Notes under the pieces: generated by a model
What the model was told of the DNA's origin: nothing
What the model saw: the letters and a program-made list of their open reading frames with translations, nothing else
The model's database searches: none
Position numbers and translations under genes: made by a program
In this document: positions 50,288 to 58,590 of the stretch, piece by piece
How positions within the stretch are numbered: the first letter of the stretch is position 1
Layout of the letters: the number at the start of each line of letters is the position of its first letter
Origin: VAZQ01 sp963721005
GTDB lineage: Bacteria > Pseudomonadota > Alphaproteobacteria > Rhizobiales > Xanthobacteraceae
Reading direction: 5' to 3'
Length of the DNA stretch: 64,000 nucleotides
Assembly (NCBI GenBank): GCA_963721005.1
Contig: CAVRHR010000007.1
Span: forward strand, 1,178,001-1,242,000

Positions 50288-51325
50288 ATGAGCAAAGCTT
50301 CGATCGCCCGTTTCAGCACTATCCTCGTCATCGCGGCATTGGCGAACGCAAGCACTCACGCCGCCGAGATCAGCAGCGAATTGATCGCCAAGGCCAGGCA
50401 GGAGGGCGAGGTGGTCTATTACACCGATCTGATCGTGGACCAGATCGTGCGCCCGCTCGCCGGCGCTTTCGAAGCGAAATACGGCATCAAGGTCAGCTAT
50501 GCGCGCGCCGACAGCCAGGTCAACATTCTCAAGATGCTCAACGAGCAAAAGGCCGGCCGCGTGATGTCGGATCTGTTCGGCCTCAACACCGGGCTCGAGG
50601 TCTTGATCGCGGCCGGCGCCGCGCGGCAGTTCACCACCCTCAACGGCGAGGAGCTGCCGGCGCGCTACCGCGATCCCGATCATTATTGGGTCTCCTCGCA
50701 CCTCTTCGTCATCACGCCGGCGCTCAATACCGATCTGGTACCGGTGGCGCAGCGCCCCCACAGCTACGAGGATCTGCTGGCGCCGTACTGGAAGGACAAG
50801 ATGGTCTGGAAACCCAACGACCTGACCGGCGCTCCCGGCTTCATCGGCAATGTGCTGCTCAGCATGGGCGAGGCGCGCGGCATGGATTACCTGCGCAAGC
50901 TCAGCCGGCAGAACATCAAAAGCGTCAACGCCAGCGCCCGCGCGGTGCTCGATCAGGTCATTGCCGGGGAATATTCGCTGAGCCTGCAGATTCTCAACCA
51001 CCATGCCGCCATCAGCGCCCGCAAAGGTGCGCCGGTGGATTGGGTGCGGCTCAATCCCGTCACCGTCTCGCCCGGCCTCGTTGGCATGACCAGCGGCAGC
51101 CCGCATCCCAATGCCGGCATGCTGTTCGTCGAGTTCATGACCTCGAAGGAGGGCCAGCAGATTTTCCAGAAGGCCGATTACCTGCCGGCGCGACCCGACG
51201 TGCCACCGCTCATCCCGGGCCTGATCCCGGAAACCGGTGGCTTCACCGGCAACGTGATCACGCCGGCGATCACCGCCAAGGGCTACGAGCACTGGAACGA
51301 CGTGTACAAAGATTTGTTCAGGTGA
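50288..51325 (+). CDS. Iron-type (AfuA/FbpA-like) extracellular solute-binding protein
   Basis: The 345-residue binding protein starts 5 bp after GAGG with a Sec signal (MSKASIARFSTILVIAALAN). EISSELIAKARQEGEVVYYT and KAGRVMSDLFGLNTGLEVLI are typical of the ferric-iron and related group-1 binding proteins. No conserved tyrosine pair for ferric iron can be named with confidence, and no permease follows, so a ligand other than iron (an organic acid or polyamine) is possible. It converges with the DUF3551 gene 13 bp away. Confidence 0.85.
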   Translation: MSKASIARFSTILVIAALANASTHAAEISSELIAKARQEGEVVYYTDLIVDQIVRPLAGAFEAKYGIKVSYARADSQVNILKMLNEQKAGRVMSDLFGLNTGLEVLIAAGAARQFTTLNGEELPARYRDPDHYWVSSHLFVITPALNTDLVPVAQRPHSYEDLLAPYWKDKMVWKPNDLTGAPGFIGNVLLSMGEARGMDYLRKLSRQNIKSVNASARAVLDQVIAGEYSLSLQILNHHAAISARKGAPVDWVRLNPVTVSPGLVGMTSGSPHPNAGMLFVEFMTSKEGQQIFQKADYLPARPDVPPLIPGLIPETGGFTGNVITPAITAKGYEHWNDVYKDLFR

Positions 51326-51338
51326 GGTCCAAGGCACT

Positions 51339-52070
51339 CTAGCGCGGCTGCGCTGAAATGACGCCCGCGAGCGCCTCGTATTCATTGCACTCAGTTCCGC
51401 CGCAGATCACCTTGAGCTTTTCCAGGTCGGCGCGAGCCTGGTCCATGTCACCTGTTTCCGCGCGCATCATTCCATAAAACGACAGCGCCAAGCGGTGGTT
51501 CGGATCGACTGCGAGCGCGCGTTCGTACCAAGCGCGCGCTTCGTCGAGGCGCCCGAGCTTGCGATAGGCCAGGCCGAGAAATGTCGCAATGTCGGGATGA
51601 TCATCGAATTTCAGCGCCCGCATCGCTGCGATGCCGGCATCATACTGGCCGCCGAGGATGAGCTGGCGCGCGCCGGCAAAATCGTGCGGCTGTTGCGCCC
51701 GCTGGACTGGAGCGGCAGCCGTCGCCGGAATGGGCGCGGGGGTAGCCACCGGTGCAACCGCGGGTGCGGCAGGACCGCTCGTGCGGACCGGATCCTGACG
51801 CTTCGGGACCGCCTCCTTCTTTGCTCGTTCCGGACGCTCGCGCCCCCCGCGCTCTGGCTCGGGTTCGGCCGTCGCGGCACCGCCGGTTCCGTTCTGGATG
51901 CAAGCGCCGCCGGTGGTGCTGATCTTGGCAGCGCACAGCGCGAGGGTCGCAAACCCGCAATTGGTGCTGCCGGATGGACTCTTCCCGCACCAGCTTGCCA
52001 GAGCGTCCGTTCGCGCGGTGGCGACAAGAGCGGCGATCGTGACCGCCGTGCACATGGCAAGAGATCGCAT
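51339..52070 (-). CDS. DUF3551-TPR secreted protein
   Basis: The 243-residue product has a Sec signal and then SWCGKSPSGSTNCGFATLAL and a GGACIQN end, the DUF3551 domain typical of Bradyrhizobium relatives. A charged, Pro/Ala-rich linker (residues 65-130) leads to two to three TPR-like helices (FLGLAYRKLGRLDEARAWYE, GMMRAETGDMDQARADLEKL). ATG at 52070 with GGAG is favoured over 52103. It begins 38 bp after the stop of the large Cys-rich exported protein and is probably translated with it. Together they may form a surface complex. The function is unknown. Confidence 0.8.
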   Translation of the reverse strand: MRSLAMCTAVTIAALVATARTDALASWCGKSPSGSTNCGFATLALCAAKISTTGGACIQNGTGGAATAEPEPERGGRERPERAKKEAVPKRQDPVRTSGPAAPAVAPVATPAPIPATAAAPVQRAQQPHDFAGARQLILGGQYDAGIAAMRALKFDDHPDIATFLGLAYRKLGRLDEARAWYERALAVDPNHRLALSFYGMMRAETGDMDQARADLEKLKVICGGTECNEYEALAGVISAQPR

Positions 52071-52107
52071 CGGACGCTCCGTTGCTCGCTCGCTTCCGTC
52101 CATGACC

Positions 52108-55100
52108 CTAGAACTTCTTGCGTTGAAACCCAGGCAGGCCGTGCTGCATGGAAGAATTGTTGATTCCGCCCGCGTTGACTCGGTTCAATTGGCCCGAATT
52201 CTGGAGAACGTTGCTGTTCACGTTCTTGTTGTTGGCGACATTGGAGGTATTGGAGGTATTGGAGGTGAAACTATTGGTGTTTTTCGTTTTTGTCTGGGTC
52301 GTATTGTTGTTGCTCTGGACGCACCTGCGGCCATCCCAGGAGAACCCCGGCCGTCCGCAGGAATGATCACCGGTACCGGTCTTCTGATTTTGACACTTTC
52401 CGTTGATGCCGCGGACCTGCCCTTCCCCGCAGCCACCGGTGGTGGTACCACCGCTCGACACCTTTTGACACTTACCGTCGTCGCCGCGGAATTGTCCCGC
52501 CCCACAGTCCCCGGTGACGGGGCACTTGCCGTCGATCCGCTGAGCGTTGTTGGGGCAATCGCTTGTCCGCGTCGGACCGCAGAACGGGCTCCCCGGTGGG
52601 CAGTTGACCAGAATGCCCCCGCATGTGCCGTCGTTCATTTCCTTGCGCGTGCAGCAGGTACCGTGGAATGGGAATGTTTCGGATGGACAGGAGGTCCGCG
52701 TCGGCGGGCCGCCGCATCTGCCGGCATTGATGTCCTCAGACGTGCAGCACGTGCCGTTCGGGTTGAGCGGACAGGACGTCGTCGTGGTCTTGCCGCACGT
52801 GCCCAAGGCGATCGATTCGGGCGTGCAGCATCCCCCGCGCGGTGTCGGAATCATACCGCTATCGCACTGAAGCTTCGAATTGTCCTTGCTGCTGATGCAT
52901 GACACGTTGTTGCCGAGGTTTGTTTCCGCGGATGGGTCGCCGGCATTCAGCCTTTGAAAGGTGTCGCTCAACTGTTGCAATGCGCCGTTCGAAACGCCTC
53001 TCGGGTTGGCAAGCTGAGCCGAACCGCTGCCGTTCGGTCCTTGATTAAGTCCCTGCAACGCACCGTTCGGCACATTGGCGGGGCCTGCCTGGACCGGGCC
53101 ACCGCCGTTGGAAACACTGCCTGGATTTGTCAGGCTTGGCAGCTTGCCGAAGACCGCGGCGCAATTCAGCCATCCCGCGCGGGAGGTCGGCGCGTTCCCG
53201 CTGAACGTGAAAACAAGGGGTGCCTCCCCCGGGTTAAGCGTTGCATTTCCAATGCATCCCAATGCGGCGCCCCCGTTGGGCACTGGAATCGGGCCACATG
53301 TAAACCCGGCCGGTATGGAAACGCCAGTGACGCTGGCGCTACCGGGGATCATGATATCGCCGACGAAGATCGGGCCCGCGTAAGGCGCATCGCCGACATT
53401 GGTGACGATGATCTCGAACGAGCATGCCCCCTGGTTTGCTTGGCCGCAGTTCTTGTCCTTTACCTTCTTGACCACTTGCAGATCGGGTCGGCCGGGTTGG
53501 TGCGGCTCGCAGCTGCGGGTGCGCGCGTTCCAGTTAGTGTTCTGCGGGCAGCACGCATCACCTCGGAGGGAGGGTTCGCATTGCGGCTTGTCACATCGGC
53601 CATCGCGAAGGATTTCATCCGCCCGGCAGCTCAAGTCCTGGAACGCGATATCCAGCAGCAAGGGTGCATATTCCGCGATCACCGGAGCGGGCGCGGGTTG
53701 ACATGCGCGCCAGACGATGACGTCGCCCATATGGCCGGGCGTGCCCGTAATATCGGTGCGGTCGTCGAAGTCGATGAAGTAGGAGCTGAACGGCGGCGTG
53801 TTTTGGGGCCGCAGCAGCGATACCGCGTTGCCCTGAAGTCCGTCGATCGGGAACGGCCCGCCGGGCGCCAGCCGCTGGGCGATCGGTAGATCCGGCGAGA
53901 CGCGAAGCTGCGAGCCAGTGGTCCACAGCGTGCCGCCGCACGCGCTGGCGGTCGCCAGGCCAGACGGCTGGTAGCCGTAGCCGATGGCGATACCGCCATC
54001 GCCGTTCTGGAAGATCGGCGGGAATCCGATGGCATAGTCCCCAACTGGAGCCCAGAAATACGGCGTGCCGTCGGTGCCGGATGGCTGCGCCCGCAGCCGG
54101 AGCACCCGCCCGGAATTCTGCGCGGTGAGAGCGCCAAAATCGTACGCGCCGGTCGGCCCTCCGCGTTCGGCGAGCAGCATGTCGCCTGCGTCATCGAAGA
54201 GGATTTTCGAGATTTCAGTGCCGGGCACCGGTCCACTCGGCACGACATATTCCACGCGGGCATCCGCGCCGAAGGTACCGTCCGCGCCGACCTTCACCGA
54301 CCAGATGCGATTGCTGGCAGCGACCGCGTAGTAGAGGCGCCCGCGATTGACGGCGAGGCCGAACACGCGCCGGGTCGGCGGCGCATAGCTCCAGGTCGGC
54401 GCGCTCTCGCTGTCGAACGCCGGGGTTGCGATATCGAGGCGCTTCCTCGGGTCGAACGGCAACGGCGGAAGGCCGATCGCCGGCAGCGCCTGGGCGCCGT
54501 GATCGAAGCGGCCGATCTCGCGGCCGTCGAGATCGAGCCGGTGGATCATGCCAGTGTCGCGGTCGGCGACGAAAATCTGCCGAGAGGCCCGATCGAACGC
54601 CATTCCACCGAGGGCCGGTCCGGAATTTGCCACACCGTCAAACATCACATTGGCGAACAGGCTCACAGCACCGGTGCGGCCGTCGATGCGCCAGATCGAG
54701 CCGGGCCCTCCACGCGCGGCGGTCGGACCGAACAGGCCGGGCATGAACTGCGCATTCGCCGCGCCCTTGCGCGCGCGGGCAGGCAAGCCATCGGGGCCCG
54801 GCACCACGATCGGCAGACCGTAGACCGACGTCGCGGCGGCGTAGATATTCGGCGGAACCGCGTCGTCCAGCGTGATCGCGAAAACCTGGCCGATCTGGTC
54901 CGCTGTAATCGTTAGCGGCTTGGGGACGGGTACGGCTTGCGCCAGCGGCGGGCCGCCCATGTTGCCGGTGTCGATGACCCGAAGGGAGGGGCCGTCAAGA
55001 TCGATGGCGGTCTTATCGACGGGATCGATGCCCGGCGGCAGCGGCGCACTCAAGCGCGAGCCGGAAAACCCGGTGACGATGGGGAACCCCGGCGCGACCA

Positions 55101-55224
55101 CTCCCGCTAGTGGAGGCGCTTGTGCAAATGCCGGAAAATGAAGCAGCACGGCCAACCATACGCCGGCCGACATTGCCCCAATCAGACACAAGCGAGCCCG
55201 CATCGCAGCCATGTGCCCCCTCAT
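52108..55224 (-). CDS. Large Cys-rich exported protein: propeller, DUF11-like and CC repeats
   Basis: The 1038-residue product has a Sec signal and a propeller-like region (60-560; MAFDRASRQIFVADRDTGMI). A DUF11-like domain follows near 578-690 (DLQVVKKVKDKNCGQANQGA). Then come Cys-rich units with the pattern C-C-T-x-E/K-x-(5)-G-x-C-G: GGCCTPESIALGTCG, GTCCTSEDINAGRCGG, GTCCTRKEMNDGTCGG. An Asn/Ser/Thr-rich tail ends the protein (NTNSFTSNTSNTSNVANNKN). It is lower in GC at the tail, where ATTGGAGGT is tandemly repeated in the DNA. Such a layout suggests a surface or extracellular protein. The DUF3551-TPR gene follows 37 bp downstream. Confidence 0.85.
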   Translation of the reverse strand: MRGHMAAMRARLCLIGAMSAGVWLAVLLHFPAFAQAPPLAGVVAPGFPIVTGFSGSRLSAPLPPGIDPVDKTAIDLDGPSLRVIDTGNMGGPPLAQAVPVPKPLTITADQIGQVFAITLDDAVPPNIYAAATSVYGLPIVVPGPDGLPARARKGAANAQFMPGLFGPTAARGGPGSIWRIDGRTGAVSLFANVMFDGVANSGPALGGMAFDRASRQIFVADRDTGMIHRLDLDGREIGRFDHGAQALPAIGLPPLPFDPRKRLDIATPAFDSESAPTWSYAPPTRRVFGLAVNRGRLYYAVAASNRIWSVKVGADGTFGADARVEYVVPSGPVPGTEISKILFDDAGDMLLAERGGPTGAYDFGALTAQNSGRVLRLRAQPSGTDGTPYFWAPVGDYAIGFPPIFQNGDGGIAIGYGYQPSGLATASACGGTLWTTGSQLRVSPDLPIAQRLAPGGPFPIDGLQGNAVSLLRPQNTPPFSSYFIDFDDRTDITGTPGHMGDVIVWRACQPAPAPVIAEYAPLLLDIAFQDLSCRADEILRDGRCDKPQCEPSLRGDACCPQNTNWNARTRSCEPHQPGRPDLQVVKKVKDKNCGQANQGACSFEIIVTNVGDAPYAGPIFVGDIMIPGSASVTGVSIPAGFTCGPIPVPNGGAALGCIGNATLNPGEAPLVFTFSGNAPTSRAGWLNCAAVFGKLPSLTNPGSVSNGGGPVQAGPANVPNGALQGLNQGPNGSGSAQLANPRGVSNGALQQLSDTFQRLNAGDPSAETNLGNNVSCISSKDNSKLQCDSGMIPTPRGGCCTPESIALGTCGKTTTTSCPLNPNGTCCTSEDINAGRCGGPPTRTSCPSETFPFHGTCCTRKEMNDGTCGGILVNCPPGSPFCGPTRTSDCPNNAQRIDGKCPVTGDCGAGQFRGDDGKCQKVSSGGTTTGGCGEGQVRGINGKCQNQKTGTGDHSCGRPGFSWDGRRCVQSNNNTTQTKTKNTNSFTSNTSNTSNVANNKNVNSNVLQNSGQLNRVNAGGINNSSMQHGLPGFQRKKF
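52240..52266. repeat. 9-bp tandem repeat, ATTGGAGGT x3, inside the Cys-rich gene
   Basis: Three contiguous copies (52240-52248, 52249-52257, 52258-52266). On the coding strand they encode the repeated N-T-S unit of the C-terminal tail. The 9-bp unit keeps frame, so copy number can vary without truncation. Confidence 0.85.
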
Positions 55225-55429
55225 CTGGCTAATGGCGATCTTGGCCGCCTTACGGTCTTCAGAGAAAATCTGAACCGATGTAGTTGATAGCAGGCGGCGG
55301 GATTTTAGGGAAGCTATTGGCGGGCGCGGTCAATCGTCCCAGGCAGGGACCGCGAGCGCGCATGCTCGATATCCCGAGGGTCAGTCCGGTTACACTCGGG
55401 ACTCACAACAACAAGTTGGAGACCGCTCT

Positions 55430-56038
55430 CTACCCGTCCAACACCCCGGCCGTCTCGTTGCCCAGGCCCTTCATGAACCGGTTGCGCACCAGCGCGGGGT
55501 CGCGCGGCGGCTGGATCTCGCCCGGCTTGTCGTCGATCTTGGCGGCCAGCAGCACCGGCCCGCCCTCGCCGAAGCCGCGGCCCAGCAGCTCCTCGAAATG
55601 GGCCTCGTCGCGCACCCACGAGCTGTTGCGGATGCCGGCGCCGATCGCCACCGCCACGATGTCGGTCGAGTGGCTGGTCGCGGTCGGCTGCTTGCCGGTG
55701 ATCTGGTAGATGCCATTGTCCCAGACGATGATGGTCAGGTTGCGCGGTGCCACCGTGGCGATGGTGGCGAGACAGCCGAGCGACATCAAGAGCGAGCCGT
55801 CGCCTTCGAGCGCGATCACGCCGCGCTGCGGCTGCGCCAGCGCGACCCCGAGCGCGATCGGGCAGGCCAGCCCCATGCTGCCCAGCATGTAAAAATTCTG
55901 CGCCCGGTGGCCGGCCGCGAACAGATCGAAATTGGCGTTGCCGATGCCGGCCACGACCGCCTGGTCGCGCAGCTTGCCCACCAGCCGCCGGGTCAGGTCG
56001 GCGCGGTTGAGCACCTTTGGGGTGCCGGATGTGGCCAT
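55430..56038 (-). CDS. TPP-dependent decarboxylase beta subunit (sulfopyruvate/phosphonopyruvate type)
   Basis: The 202-residue subunit carries the thiamine diphosphate motif ALEGDGSLLMSLG to IVWDNGIYQITG (G-D-G-S to N), and GLACPIALGVALAQPQRG before it. ATG at 56038 follows AAGGAG. It pairs with the alpha subunit encoded at 56076-56591, the split arrangement of sulfopyruvate decarboxylase (ComDE). Similar split enzymes act on other 3-carbon or aromatic 2-oxo acids, so the substrate is open. The 205 bp between it and the Cys-rich gene hold nothing assignable. Confidence 0.85.
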   Translation of the reverse strand: MATSGTPKVLNRADLTRRLVGKLRDQAVVAGIGNANFDLFAAGHRAQNFYMLGSMGLACPIALGVALAQPQRGVIALEGDGSLLMSLGCLATIATVAPRNLTIIVWDNGIYQITGKQPTATSHSTDIVAVAIGAGIRNSSWVRDEAHFEELLGRGFGEGGPVLLAAKIDDKPGEIQPPRDPALVRNRFMKGLGNETAGVLDG

Positions 56039-56075
56039 GTTGGCTCCTTGCGTCTCAGGGATTTATTCGGGGGGG

Positions 56076-56591
56076 CTATTTCGGGCCGGCCGGATTGCCG
56101 CCGGTCAGGAGCGGCGAGAGGATGAAGACCACCGGGCTTTGCGTCAGCATGGCCTGCTTGATGGAGCGGTCGACCACGAACCGCAGGGTGGCTTCATCGG
56201 TGAGCGTGTGGTGCTGGACCGCGAGCGCATCGAGCACCGGCCGCATGGTGCGGGCGACCAGCACCTGCCCGATGTTGAACTCCCCGATGGTGCCGCGCTC
56301 CGATACCACCATGATGGCCGGTATCTGATAGGGAACGACCAGGGAGGCGAGCGCGTTGGCGATCAAGGCGAAGCCGGAGGTCTGCATCATCACGATGCCG
56401 CGCATGCCGCCCATCCAGGCGCCCGTCACCGTGCCGAGCGCCTCGTCCTCGCGGGTGGCGTTGACCGTGAGAAAGTAGTTATCGGCCGTAGCGCCCTTGA
56501 TCAGCGGGGTGAGCACGTTGTCGGGGACGTAGCTGATGAGGCGGACGTCGTTGTCCTTCAAGGCGGCGAGAAAGGTTTCGGACCAGGTCAT
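56076..56591 (-). CDS. TPP-dependent decarboxylase alpha subunit (sulfopyruvate type)
   Basis: The 171-residue pyrimidine-binding subunit has LISYVPDNVLTPLIKGATAD, NATREDEALGTVTGAWMGG with the catalytic Glu that activates thiamine, and SGFALIANALASLVVPYQIP. It precedes the beta-subunit gene by 37 bp. The start at 56591 is taken from the family length (about 170) because the longer frame to 56708 is low in information and lacks a ribosome binding site. It is divergent from the alpha/beta hydrolase genes. As a pair they may decarboxylate a 2-oxo acid made in the neighbouring catabolic block. Confidence 0.85.
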   Translation of the reverse strand: MTWSETFLAALKDNDVRLISYVPDNVLTPLIKGATADNYFLTVNATREDEALGTVTGAWMGGMRGIVMMQTSGFALIANALASLVVPYQIPAIMVVSERGTIGEFNIGQVLVARTMRPVLDALAVQHHTLTDEATLRFVVDRSIKQAMLTQSPVVFILSPLLTGGNPAGPK

Positions 56592-56772
56592 TTGCGGGGG
56601 CGGCTCCCTGACGGCTCGCTTTGGGGGCGGTAGCTCTAGCATGCCGGATACGGAAAGGTCACCACCACCGCGGCAATGATCGAAAGCCGGCGGCAGCGGG
56701 CCCGCCATCTTGCCGCTGGCGTAAGAGCGGGGGATTGGCTAAGCGAGCGGGTCAGACCAGGAGGACGAAACC

Positions 56773-57562
56773 TTGCCTTGGAAGGAAGCGAACGGGGTCA
56801 GCATTCACTACAAGCTGGCCGGGGCGCGCGGCCCGGTGGTGGTGCTGCTGCATGAACTGGGCGGAACGCTCGACAGCTGGGACGGCGTCGCGCCCGGTCT
56901 CGCCGAGAGCTTCCGGGTGCTGCGCTACGATCAGCGCGGCCAGGGCCTGACCGAGAAGGTGCGGGCGCAGTTCAGCAACGACGACGCGGTCGGCGATCTG
57001 GAAGCCATGCTCGCGGCGCTCGACCTGCCGCCGCCCTATCACCTGGTGGCGGTGGCGGCCGCCAGCACCCAGGTGCTGCGCTTCATGGAGCGTCATCCCG
57101 GGCGAGGTGCGCTCGAACGTGCTCTGCAACCCGGCGCCCGGCGTCGACCCCAGCCGCGCCGGCGTGCTCAACGAGCGCGCCGACCTGGCCGAGCGGGACG
57201 GCATGCGCGGCGTCATGTCGATCACGCTGGACAAGTCCTACCCGCCCGAGCTTTCCGACCGCGCCACCTACGAGAGCTACCGCGGCCGGTATCTGGCCAA
57301 CGATCCGGTCGGCTTCGGGCTCGGGCACCGCATGCTGGCGCGTACCAACATGCTGCACCTGCTGCCGCAGATCAAATGCCCCACCATGGTGGTGGCCGGC
57401 CGCCACGACACGGTGCGGCCACCGGCCGGCACGGAAGAATTGGCGAAGAAGATTCCCGGCGCCCGTTTCGAGCTGATCGAGACCGCCGGCCATTTCATGC
57501 CGACCACGGCGCCGGCCGCGCTGCTCGCGCTGCTGCAGGATTTTTTCAAGGGCATGCACTGA
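56773..57562 (+). pseudogene. Frameshifted alpha/beta hydrolase lacking its nucleophile Ser
   Basis: A TTG at 56773 follows AGGAGGA and opens a PcaD-like hydrolase (GVSIHYKLAGARGPVVVLLH, RYDQRGQGLTEK) that loses homology at CCCGGG (57097-57102). From 57101 the +1 frame resumes it (GEVRSNVLCNPAPGVDP to TAGHFMPTTAPAALLALLQD, stop 57560-57562). One extra base in the C/G run explains this. Where the neighbour at 57593 has GLSMGG, this protein reads VAAAST, so the nucleophile elbow is also gone. Asp (GRHDTV) and His (AGHFM) remain. It looks like a decaying or non-catalytic duplicate, unless the indel is a sequence error. Confidence 0.75.
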
Positions 57563-57592
57563 AAATCATTCGAGATGAAGAAAGGTTCGGCG

Positions 57593-58375
57593 ATGCGGAT
57601 TACAGCCAACGGCATCAGCTTCAATACCCAGATCGACGGCCCGGAGAGCGCGCCCTGGCTGGTGTTGTCCAATTCATTGATGACCAACCTGTCCATGTGG
57701 GACGACCAGGTGGCGGAGCTCAAGCCGTCGTACCGCATCCTGCGCTACGACCAGCGCGGCCATGGCGGCACGCAGGCGACCGAGGGGTCCTACAGCTTCG
57801 ACCTGCTGGCGGCCGACGTGGTGGCGCTGCTCGACGCGCTCTCGATCAAGCGGGCGCATTTCGCCGGCCTGTCCATGGGCGGCATGACCGCCCTCTACCT
57901 GGCGCAGCGCCATCCGCAGCGCTTCGACCGCATCATCGCCTGCGATTGCGGGCCCGCCTCCACGCCGGCCTCGGCACAGCAGTGGCAGGAACGCATCGAG
58001 ATCGCCGCCCGGGACGGCATGGGGGCCCTGGTCGAGCCCACCATCGGGCGCTGGTTCCCGCCCGATTTCGTCGCCGCCAAGCCGCCGGTGCTCGACAAGG
58101 TGCGCCAGATGATCCGCAGCACCCCGATCGCCGGCTTCAGCGGCTGCGCCCAGGCGCTGTCGGACTACGATCTGCGGCCGGGCCTCGCCGGGATCGACCG
58201 GCGCACCCTGCTGATCGTGGGCACCAAGGATGCGACGCTCGCCGGCATCCGGCAGATCAAGGAGGCGGTCCGCGGCGCGGCCCTGGTGGAGCTCGAGGGG
58301 GCCGGCCACATCTCCAACGTGGAGCAACCGGCGGCCTTCAGCGGCGCCATCCGGGATTTCCTGTCCCGGGCTTGA
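57593..58375 (+). CDS. 3-oxoadipate enol-lactonase-like alpha/beta hydrolase
   Basis: The 260-residue enzyme has SNSLMTNLSMWDDQVAELK, RYDQRGHGGTQ, FAGLSMGGMTALYLAQRHPQ (nucleophile Ser), VGTKDATL (Asp) and GAGHISNVEQP (His), a complete triad and the layout of PcaD. The start at 57593 follows AAAGG; an ATG at 57575 is possible. PcaD opens the lactone ring in the beta-ketoadipate route, but no other pca genes are present, so a related lactone or ester is equally likely. It sits between the broken paralogue and the bicupin gene. Confidence 0.88.
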   Translation: MRITANGISFNTQIDGPESAPWLVLSNSLMTNLSMWDDQVAELKPSYRILRYDQRGHGGTQATEGSYSFDLLAADVVALLDALSIKRAHFAGLSMGGMTALYLAQRHPQRFDRIIACDCGPASTPASAQQWQERIEIAARDGMGALVEPTIGRWFPPDFVAAKPPVLDKVRQMIRSTPIAGFSGCAQALSDYDLRPGLAGIDRRTLLIVGTKDATLAGIRQIKEAVRGAALVELEGAGHISNVEQPAAFSGAIRDFLSRA

Positions 58376-58376
58376 C

Positions 58377-58432
58377 CGGGACCGCTCCAACCACGGAGAT
58401 TGGAACCGTCCTGGCTCGAGGCCGGGACAAGA
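58377..58432. repeat. Degenerate partial copy of the composite palindrome (copy C)
   Basis: GGGACCGCTCCAAC and GTTGGAACCG-like arms, followed by GCCGGGACAAG, resemble the centre and one end of copies A and B. It begins directly after the hydrolase stop at 58375. The rest of 58433-58590 shows no gene. Confidence 0.5.
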
Positions 58433-58590
58433 AAGGCCCAGCGCCTGGCGCGCGGGTGCCCTGCCGGGCCGTCATTGCAAAGCCCGCGGGAGCGATATAC
58501 CTCATAGGCAAGGCCGATAGGCCCGATTTCCCATCAGGGCCCGGCGTTCAAGATCGAGCGGGGCCGAAGCCCTGTCGACAGGAGGACACC

